DNA of 37,243 nt from CALBPI01 sp038529355 (GTDB lineage: Bacteria; Pseudomonadota; Gammaproteobacteria; Steroidobacterales; Woeseiaceae). The stretch lies in contig JBCBDU010000034.1 of assembly GCA_038529355.1 (NCBI GenBank), forward strand, positions 1 to 37,243, given 5' to 3'. Made by a program: the position numbers and the translations under genes. Positions 31,262 to 37,243 of the stretch are shown piece after piece. How positions within the stretch are numbered: position 1 is the first letter of the stretch; each line of letters begins with the position of its first letter. The notes below the pieces were generated by a model. It did not search any database and was not told the origin of the DNA. It saw only the letters and a program-made list of their open reading frames with translations.

Positions 31262-33590
31262 GGCCACGCGCCGCGTTCACTGCCGTCAGGATTGCTTCCG
31301 GCGTGGTCGGTGCCGTCAGCTCGGCGCCGCTCGCGTTGTCGCCGCAACTGGCCACCGCGTCCTTGACGGCCTGATAGACCGAGATCGCCAGCATTAGCGG
31401 CGGCTCGCCGACGGCTTTCGAGCGGTGAATGGTCGGTTCGTGGTTCGGTGCGGCCTGCAACATGCGCACATTGAACTCGGCCGGGACGTCGCTGCTGGTC
31501 GGGATTTTGTAGGTCGCCGGCGCATGCGTGCGCAAGCGGCCGCTGTCATCCCACCACAGCTCTTCGGCCGTCAACCAACCCATGCCTTGCACGAAGCCGC
31601 CTTCGATTTGCCCAAGGTCAATCGCCGGGTTCAGCGAGTTGCCGCAGTCGTGCAGGATGTCCGCACGCGTCGCTCGCATCTCGCCGGTCAACGTGTCAAT
31701 GACCACTTCGGCGACGGCTGCTCCGTAGGCGAAGTAGTAGAACGGGCGTCCGGACAGCGAGTCCTTGTCGTAGTTTATCTTCGGTGTCTTGTAAAAGCCG
31801 GTCGCCGACAGTGACACTCGCGCCATGTACGCCTCGCGTACCAGATCGTCGAAACTCAGCGTGTCGCCGCCCACCTTGACCTGATTCGCTGTGAATTGAA
31901 TGTCATGTTGCGCCACGTCGTACGCGTGCGCTGCGAATTCCGTCAAGCGCGTACGAATCTTCAGCGCAGCATTGCGTGCGGCCATGCCGTTCAGATCCGA
32001 GCCACTGGAGGCCGCTGTTGCCGATGCGTTTGGCACTTTGCTCGTGTCCGACGCGGTGATCTTGATGCGATTGATATCAACTTGCAGCGTGTCGGCAACG
32101 ACCTGCGCGACTTTCGTGAACAGCCCTTGACCCATCTCGGTGCCGCCGTGATTGAGGTGGATGCTGCCATCGGCGTACACGTGCAGCAGCGCGCCAGCCT
32201 GATTCAGATGGGTTGCGGTAAACGAGATGCCGAACTTGACCGGGGTCAATGCGATGCCGCGTTTGAGGATTGGGCTGCTCGCGTTCCACGCGCGTATCTC
32301 GTCGCGGCGTCTGGCGTAGTCTGCGTCGTCGGCCAGATCATCGACAATGCGATGGATCAGATTGTCTTCAACGGTCTGTCCGTAGGGCGTGGTGTTACGG
32401 TTGTCCTTGCCGTAGAAATTGGCGCGTCTGACGGCGAGCGGATCCTTGCCGAGGTGGCGGGCGATTTCGTCGATGACATATTCAATGGCGAACATGCCTT
32501 GCGGGCCGCCGAAGCCGCGGAACGCGGTGTTCGAGACGGTATTCGTCTTGCAGCGGTGCGAGTCAATGCTGACGTGTTCGAGGAAGTACGCATTGTCACT
32601 GTGGAACATGGCGCGATCGTTGATGGCGCCGGACAAATCGGCCGACATGCCACAACGCGACAAGTGTTCGAAGCGGATGCCGGTGATGCGCCCGTCGTCG
32701 TCAAAGCCAACATCGTAGTGCGAGACGAAATCGTGGCGTTTGCCGGTAATGATCATGTCGCTGTCGCGATCGAGCCGGAGTTTGACCGGTTTGCCGGTCT
32801 TGTGGGTCAGCACAGCAGCTGCGCAGGCAATCAACGCAGGCTGGCTTTCCTTGCCGCCAAACGCGCCGCCCATACGGCGACATTCGACGACAACATCTTT
32901 GTCCGTTAAGCCTAATGTTTTTGCCACCGCGTGCTGTATCTCACCCGGGTGTTGTGTCGAGCTGTACAGGAACAGATCACCATACTCGCGCGGAATCGCA
33001 ATGCTGATCTGACCTTCCAGATAAAACTGATCCTGACCACCGACGCGCGCCGTACCTTGCAGCCGGTGCACGGAGTTTGCCAGCGCCGTATCCGTATCGC
33101 CGCGCGCCAAATGGCGTGACGGCAACACGAACGACTGTTGCTCGAGCGCTGTTTCCGGGTCGAGCACCGGTGGCAGATCCTCGTAGGTAATGATGGCGCG
33201 CAGTGCCGCCTTGCGCGCGGCGTCGACCGTCGTTGCGGCGACGGCGAAAATGGGTTGCCCAATGTATTGCACGACGTCTGTGGCAAAGATCGGATCGTCC
33301 GGTAACACCGCACCGTAGTTGTTGCTGGCAGGGACGTCTGCGGCGGTGACGACGGCAACAACGCCGGGGTAGCGCTGCACCTCGCTTAGATCGATGTCGA
33401 CCAGTTGCGCATGTGCTCGCTCGCTGACGCCGAATGCTGCGTGCAGCAAGCCGCGCGGTTCGGGCAGGTCATCGGTGTAGATTGCGCCGCCGCTGACATG
33501 CAAGGCAGCGCTGTCGTGCGCCAGTGGCGTGCCGGCGGCGCCATGCACTGCGTCTTCTGCTGTCGATTTATCGCGCGAAGTTGTAGACAT
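31254..33590 (-). CDS. xdhB: Xanthine dehydrogenase, molybdopterin-binding subunit
   Basis: A 778-residue catalytic subunit (EC 1.17.1.4) oxidising hypoxanthine and xanthine to urate. The N-terminal a/b hammerhead domain starts ALHVSGGAIYTDDLPEP. Mo-cofactor motifs are GGQDQFYLEGQ near 182, RRMGGAFGGKE near 231, TAFRGFGGPQGM near 328, HGGTEMGQGLFTKV near 455, and VGEPPLML near 728, which holds the active-site Glu. Size matches bacterial XdhB (about 770-780). ATG 33590 with GAGG 9 nt upstream overlaps the end of xdhA by 23 nt; the upstream extension lies inside xdhA and lacks domain similarity. Confidence 0.96.
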   Translation of the reverse strand: MSTTSRDKSTAEDAVHGAAGTPLAHDSAALHVSGGAIYTDDLPEPRGLLHAAFGVSERAHAQLVDIDLSEVQRYPGVVAVVTAADVPASNNYGAVLPDDPIFATDVVQYIGQPIFAVAATTVDAARKAALRAIITYEDLPPVLDPETALEQQSFVLPSRHLARGDTDTALANSVHRLQGTARVGGQDQFYLEGQISIAIPREYGDLFLYSSTQHPGEIQHAVAKTLGLTDKDVVVECRRMGGAFGGKESQPALIACAAAVLTHKTGKPVKLRLDRDSDMIITGKRHDFVSHYDVGFDDDGRITGIRFEHLSRCGMSADLSGAINDRAMFHSDNAYFLEHVSIDSHRCKTNTVSNTAFRGFGGPQGMFAIEYVIDEIARHLGKDPLAVRRANFYGKDNRNTTPYGQTVEDNLIHRIVDDLADDADYARRRDEIRAWNASSPILKRGIALTPVKFGISFTATHLNQAGALLHVYADGSIHLNHGGTEMGQGLFTKVAQVVADTLQVDINRIKITASDTSKVPNASATAASSGSDLNGMAARNAALKIRTRLTEFAAHAYDVAQHDIQFTANQVKVGGDTLSFDDLVREAYMARVSLSATGFYKTPKINYDKDSLSGRPFYYFAYGAAVAEVVIDTLTGEMRATRADILHDCGNSLNPAIDLGQIEGGFVQGMGWLTAEELWWDDSGRLRTHAPATYKIPTSSDVPAEFNVRMLQAAPNHEPTIHRSKAVGEPPLMLAISVYQAVKDAVASCGDNASGAELTAPTTPEAILTAVNAARGHV

Positions 33591-35058
33591 CGGTCGCAAC
33601 CTCGGGCTGGGTGATCTCAATGAATAAACGGTACAGCAGGTTTGCCGCACTCGTGCGGCGGTAGTCTGCGCTTGCACGCATATCGGTCAACGGTGTGAAT
33701 TCGTCGCGCAGGCATTGCATCGCGCGCCGCACGTGCGCCTCGTCGAACGGCTGGCCCTGCAGCAGCGACTCACAACGCGTTGCCCGTATCGGAATACCGG
33801 CCACCCCACCGAACGCAAGCCGGCATTCACGGACATGGCTATTCGTATCGAGCTGGATCGCAAAGCCAGCGCAAACCGCGGAGATGTCCTGATCGAAGCG
33901 TTTCGATAACTTATAGCTTCTGACGTGCAACCCATCGGTCGGTAATGGCACATGAATGTGTGCAACGAACTCACCGGGCTGCAGATCGTTGACCTGATAG
34001 TCGTGGTATAGCGCTTCGAGTGCGAGCGTGCGCGTGTTCTCACCGCATTGCAGCGTCAGTGTTGTGCCCAGTGCGATGAGCGCCGGCATCGAGTCGCCAA
34101 TCGGCGAGCCGTTGGCGATGTTGCCGCCCAGTGTTGCAGCGTTGCGCACCGGCGTTGACGCCCAGCGCCGGATCAGATCGGTCAGCGTCGGATACAGTGA
34201 CAGCAGCGTGGGTGCCAGATCGCTGAACGTGACGGCGGCACCGATGTCGAGTGACGTTGCGGTACGCGTGATGATGTTCAGTTCGGCGACGTTGCCAACG
34301 TAAATAACGCGCTCCAACTCGCGGTATTGCTTGGTCACCCATAAACCGACGTCGGTGCCGCCGGCGAGCAGTGTCGCGTCCGGGTGCGCGGTATATTCGC
34401 GCGCCAGTTCGGCAACCGTGCGCGGCGCAACGAAGTGGCGCTCGTCAGCGCGGGTGTGCAGTGCTGATCCGTCGTCCAATGCGCGCAACTGTTCGAGCGT
34501 TGCGGCGTCATGAGTGCCACTGTCCGGTTGCCAGTGGCGTACCGTGGATTTTGCCGGCGTAGCCAACATCTGCGTCGCTGCATCAACAATCGGCCGGTAG
34601 CCGGTACAGCGACACAAGTTACCCGACAAGGCATCGTCAATGTCGTTGCGTGCCGGTTTGTGCCCGTGCTTGTAGAGCGCGAACAGGCTCATGACGAAAC
34701 CAGGCGTACAAAAACCGCACTGCGAAGCGTGCGTATCGACCATGGCCTGTTGCGCCGGATGCAGCGGCTCATGGCGCTGCGACAAACTCTCGACGGTGAT
34801 CAATTCCTTGCCATCGAGCGTTGCGACAAACTGGATACAGGCATTGACGGCGCGATAGCGCAGCTGTCGGCTGTCGTCATTGTCATCCGGTTCGGCGATG
34901 ACGACCATGCACGCGCCACAATCGCCTTCGGCGCAACCTTCTTTCGTGCCGGTCTGATTGATGTCTTCGCGCAGGTACTGCAGCACGGTTCGCGTCGGGT
35001 CTACGTCGTTGAGCGTCACCAGTGCACCGTCGTGCACAAATCGAACCTGTCGCCGCAT
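33568..35058 (-). CDS. xdhA: Xanthine dehydrogenase, iron-sulfur/FAD subunit
   Basis: A 496-residue electron-transfer subunit. The first [2Fe-2S] site is GCAEGDCGAC (Cys42, 47, 50), with a further Cys near 72. The second is QCGFCTPGF with LCRCTGYRP near 111-150. The FAD domain follows from about 200 with LLAGGTDVGLWV near 232 and NAATLGGNIANGSPIGDSMP near 304, then a CO-dehydrogenase-type C-terminal domain. The fused Fe-S plus FAD layout is the Pseudomonas/Rhodobacter XdhA type. MRRQVRF at 35058 starts 2 nt after the hiuH stop; the longer open frame would overlap hiuH. Confidence 0.95.
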   Translation of the reverse strand: MRRQVRFVHDGALVTLNDVDPTRTVLQYLREDINQTGTKEGCAEGDCGACMVVIAEPDDNDDSRQLRYRAVNACIQFVATLDGKELITVESLSQRHEPLHPAQQAMVDTHASQCGFCTPGFVMSLFALYKHGHKPARNDIDDALSGNLCRCTGYRPIVDAATQMLATPAKSTVRHWQPDSGTHDAATLEQLRALDDGSALHTRADERHFVAPRTVAELAREYTAHPDATLLAGGTDVGLWVTKQYRELERVIYVGNVAELNIITRTATSLDIGAAVTFSDLAPTLLSLYPTLTDLIRRWASTPVRNAATLGGNIANGSPIGDSMPALIALGTTLTLQCGENTRTLALEALYHDYQVNDLQPGEFVAHIHVPLPTDGLHVRSYKLSKRFDQDISAVCAGFAIQLDTNSHVRECRLAFGGVAGIPIRATRCESLLQGQPFDEAHVRRAMQCLRDEFTPLTDMRASADYRRTSAANLLYRLFIEITQPEVATDVYNFAR

Positions 35059-35060
35059 GC

Positions 35061-35408
35061 TCAACTGCCGCGATACGTGCTGTAGCTCCACGGGGAGACC
35101 AGCAACGGCACGTGATAGTGACTGTCCTCGCTGATCGTGAAGCGCAGCGTTACTGTGTCGAGAAACGGTGGCGATGCGGTATTGATGGGCTGCGTGCGGA
35201 AGTAGGCGGCCACATCGAACTCAAGTTCATAGCTGCCCGTTGTGAAGCGGGACTCATCCAGCAACGGTGCCGGTGCGCGCCCATCGCTGTTCGTGACCGT
35301 CGTTGCAATCTGCGTGCGCGGCGTATCACCGCTAAAGAGTCGCACGGGGATACCCGCGGCAGGAATGCCTTGTGCGGTATCGAGAACGTGAGTCGTGAGT
35401 TTTCCCAT
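35061..35408 (-). CDS. hiuH: 5-Hydroxyisourate hydrolase (transthyretin-like)
   Basis: A 115-residue enzyme (EC 3.5.2.17) hydrolysing 5-hydroxyisourate, the PuuD product, to OHCU. It starts KLTTHVLDTAQGIPA with the family His near residue 7, has FTTGSYELEFDVAAYF near 55-70, HYHVPLLVSPWSYSTYRGS at the C-terminus, and the terminal YRGS signature. No signal peptide is present, so it is cytoplasmic. It heads the strictly packed part of the operon; 109 nt separate it from rbsK upstream, so a promoter may lie in between. Confidence 0.96.
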   Translation of the reverse strand: MGKLTTHVLDTAQGIPAAGIPVRLFSGDTPRTQIATTVTNSDGRAPAPLLDESRFTTGSYELEFDVAAYFRTQPINTASPPFLDTVTLRFTISEDSHYHVPLLVSPWSYSTYRGS

Positions 35409-35478
35409 GCGTGGAGCCAGTGTGATAAGTGCTGTGCGATGCGCGCCGGTGCGCGGCGCTTGGTGTCAATGAATATAA

Positions 35479-35496
35479 ACTGCGCCAGTGCGCAGT
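35479..35496. promoter_or_regulatory. Inverted repeat in the rbsK-hiuH gap
   Basis: ACTGCGC (35479-35485) and GCGCAGT (35490-35496) form a perfect 7-bp dyad with 4-nt spacer. On the minus strand it is followed by TTATATTCATT, which could be a weak attenuator tail or a -10-like TATATT next to an operator. The 35409-35517 gap is the only one over 25 nt in the catabolic operon, so internal control here is plausible. Confidence 0.4.
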
Positions 35497-35517
35497 ACCA
35501 GCCGTGCAGCCTTGCGC

Positions 35518-36438
35518 TCAGCTTAATTCATGCCGGTAGGGAATGGCGGATTGCGCACCGCGACGCGTGACGGCGATTGCCGCCGCCGCGTTTGCGAAAC
35601 GTACCGCGTCTGGCAACGATTGACGCTCGGACAACGCGACGAGCAGCGCACCGTTGAACGTATCGCCGGCGCCTACCGTGTCGACAGCCGTTACCGTTTC
35701 GGTCGAAACTTTTTCAACGCCGCTGTTGCTGACAATCATCGCGCCGGCGCTGCCCATCGTGACGATAACGGTATCGGCACCAAACTCGCGCAGGCGATTG
35801 GCTGCTGTGACGATGTCCTGCTCAGTGGCAACGCTGTGATCGGTGAGCGTGGCTAGCTCGGTTTCGTTCGGCGTCACGATGCTGAGTCGCGACCAGATCG
35901 ACGGCGGCAACGGCCGGCCGGCTGGCGCGGGATTAAGCGCTACGGGCACACCGGCGTCGTGCGCAATCGTTGCGGCCGCGACGACCGAGTCCACCGGCGT
36001 CTCCAATTGCATCAGCAGCCAGGCGCTGTCGGCAATCATCGGTGCGATGGTTTCGATACGCTCGACGCTGAGGCGTGCGTTAGCCCCGCTGGCAACGCCG
36101 ATACTGTTCTCACCGGCATCGTTGACAAAAATCAGTGCGGTGCCTGTGTGTGTGTCGCTGTTGTAAAGATGCATGCAATCGATGCCATCGGCGATCATTG
36201 CCGCGCGTGCGTCGCGACCGGCAGCGTCATCGCCGACGCAGCCGACAAAGCGCGTGCGCGCGCCCAGCCGTGCACAGGCGACGGCTTGATTCGCGCCTTT
36301 GCCACCACGGTAGATATCGAAGTCGCGACCCAAAACCGTCTCACCGGCTGCCGGAAGCTCTGCCACGCGCATGACGTAATCGGCATTGGCGCTGCCAATG
36401 ACGGTGATCGGCGCGCGTTGCGGTTCAGCGGCTGCCAT
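35518..36438 (-). CDS. rbsK: Ribokinase
   Basis: A 306-residue PfkB-family kinase (EC 2.7.1.15). It has VIGSANADYVMRV at the N-terminus, GGKGANQAVACARLGA near 45-60, GCVGDDAAGRD near 67, ALNPAPAGRPLP near 168, VTPNETELATLT near 188, and DTVGAGDTFNGALLVAL near 247-263 with the catalytic Asp in GAGD. It phosphorylates ribose to ribose-5-phosphate. In a purine operon it most likely recovers ribose set free by nucleoside hydrolysis. ATG 36438 overlaps the end of the oxygenase gene by 14 nt; the RBS is weak, so coupling is likely. Confidence 0.93.
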   Translation of the reverse strand: MAAAEPQRAPITVIGSANADYVMRVAELPAAGETVLGRDFDIYRGGKGANQAVACARLGARTRFVGCVGDDAAGRDARAAMIADGIDCMHLYNSDTHTGTALIFVNDAGENSIGVASGANARLSVERIETIAPMIADSAWLLMQLETPVDSVVAAATIAHDAGVPVALNPAPAGRPLPPSIWSRLSIVTPNETELATLTDHSVATEQDIVTAANRLREFGADTVIVTMGSAGAMIVSNSGVEKVSTETVTAVDTVGAGDTFNGALLVALSERQSLPDAVRFANAAAAIAVTRRGAQSAIPYRHELS

Positions 36439-37243
36439 CTATCGCTGCTATGCGTTCGGCCAGATACTCGCCGGCGGTATAGCGCTGCGACAAACGCGCA
36501 TCGAGCCGCGGCGTCAGAAAAAACGGGATAGAGATTCGCGACCGGTTTGCCGCCTCATCGGTCGGGTTGACGACGCGGTGCGTCGTCGAGGGCAGATAGC
36601 CGTTAGTCAACTCCTTCAGCATGTCGCCGGTGTTGACGATCAGATCACCTTGTCGGCCATCCAGATCCAGCCATTCACCGGACTTTGTCAGCACTTGCAG
36701 ACCAGGTGCATCGGCGACCGGCAGCAGTGTGATGAAATTGATGTCCTCATGCGCGGCGGCGCGCACAGCGCCCGGCGGTTCGCTACCGCGCAGCGGCGGA
36801 TAGTGCAGAATGCGCAGCAGGCTGGGCGCATCGGCTAGCGCCGCCGCTAAATCGAGATCTGGATTATTGCGCGTATTACGCGGAATGAACCGATCCAGCC
36901 AGCCCAGTAATTCGCGCGCCAGCGACAGGGCAGTCGCGCGATACGTCATGATGTCGCGGCGCAGCGCGTCCGGCATGCGACCATCAGGTCCTGCGTGAAA
37001 GAACTCCTTAATGTCTTTCACATCATGGCCGACCGCTTTTTCCGAGACTGTCAGCGAAAAATAGCCATGCTGGTCGCCGTTCGGGTCGCGGTGTTTTTCC
37101 TCAAAGTCGAATTTTTCGTCGCTGGCGAAAAACGCCAGCCAGTCTCGATACATGCGCTGCAGCAGATCGCTGCCCAGCGGGTGATGCTGCAGCAGCGCAA
37201 AGCCGGACTCCGCGATCGAGCGCGTGAACGCCTCACCAGCGCC
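36425..37243 (-). CDS. Isopenicillin N synthase-like 2OG/Fe(II) oxygenase (5' end outside window)
   Basis: At least 272 residues; the frame stays open to the right edge, and an internal ATG at 37153 is not the true start since family sequence (IAESGFALLQHHPLG) continues before it. It has the DIOX_N-like GYF region with VSEKAVGHDVKDIKEFF, then the double-stranded beta-helix core: RAAAHEDINFITLL with the iron-binding HxD, STTHRVVNP with the distal His, and RSRISIPFFL with the RxS that binds 2-oxoglutarate. Such enzymes hydroxylate or demethylate small substrates, including pyrimidine bases in thymine-7-hydroxylase. Overlap with rbsK places it in the purine operon. The substrate is unknown; a modified purine is a contextual guess. 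Confidence 0.85.
   Translation of the reverse strand, partial: GAGEAFTRSIAESGFALLQHHPLGSDLLQRMYRDWLAFFASDEKFDFEEKHRDPNGDQHGYFSLTVSEKAVGHDVKDIKEFFHAGPDGRMPDALRRDIMTYRATALSLARELLGWLDRFIPRNTRNNPDLDLAAALADAPSLLRILHYPPLRGSEPPGAVRAAAHEDINFITLLPVADAPGLQVLTKSGEWLDLDGRQGDLIVNTGDMLKELTNGYLPSTTHRVVNPTDEAANRSRISIPFFLTPRLDARLSQRYTAGEYLAERIAAIDGSR

Noticed and set aside
31896..32909. 337-codon plus-strand frame opposite xdhB
   Set aside because: Antisense shadow of a strongly conserved gene in GC-rich sequence; no domain or RBS.

Overview
The window looks like a chromosomal segment of a Gram-negative gammaproteobacterium, probably aquatic or marine. The pointers are moderate GC (about 57% by eye), PEP-CTERM proteins, a DUF4124 protein, a TonB-dependent receptor, a VC_2705-type sodium symporter and the Xdh/PuuD/PuuE style of purine breakdown. 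No rRNA, tRNA, insertion sequence, phage gene or CRISPR array was seen.

Region 1 (1-7364) is mixed housekeeping and envelope genes: the end of a DUF4212 symporter subunit plus its large SSS-family partner; two short secreted PEP-CTERM proteins (2268-2789 on minus, 4512-5228 on plus); a queuosine-precursor-type transporter (VUT family); a membrane-anchored DUF4124 protein; a DUF4259 protein; and an SPFH/NfeD pair. Both PEP-CTERM genes have a clear -24/-12 sigma-54 promoter at nearly the same distance (44-45 nt) from the start codon. An inverted repeat starts inside the -12 element in each case.

Region 2 (7690-24643) is a purine and nucleoside acquisition zone on both strands. It holds two exported purine nucleoside permease (NUP, PF06516) paralogues, two NCS2 permeases of different subfamilies, a DUF952 protein, a large TonB-dependent receptor and an exported ADGF-like adenosine deaminase. 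A plus-strand operon carries an adenine-deaminase-like enzyme, 8-oxoguanine deaminase, an exported SAM-hydrolase-like protein, a lipoprotein esterase and an MFS exporter. A secreted beta-propeller protein (choice-of-anchor I) follows on minus. A 126-bp heptanucleotide tandem repeat sits between two of these transcription units.

Region 3 (24713 to the right edge, all minus) is a tightly packed operon for complete purine catabolism. In transcription order it is: an isopenicillin-N-synthase-like 2OG/Fe(II) oxygenase (cut by the window), ribokinase, hiuH, xdhA, xdhB, xdhC, puuD, puuE, uraD, alc, allA and guaD. Together these convert guanine, hypoxanthine and xanthine to urate, then to 5-hydroxyisourate, OHCU, allantoin, allantoate, ureidoglycolate, and finally glyoxylate plus urea. 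Most junctions overlap by 4 nt or leave only a few bases.

Read as a whole, about 29.5 kb is one purine utilisation locus. The inferred flow is outer-membrane capture, periplasmic cleavage or deamination of nucleosides, import of bases by NCS2 permeases, cytoplasmic deamination and oxidation, ring opening, and recovery of ribose by ribokinase. No transcription regulator is encoded in the window. The periplasmic part of this model is inference from signal peptides and gene order.
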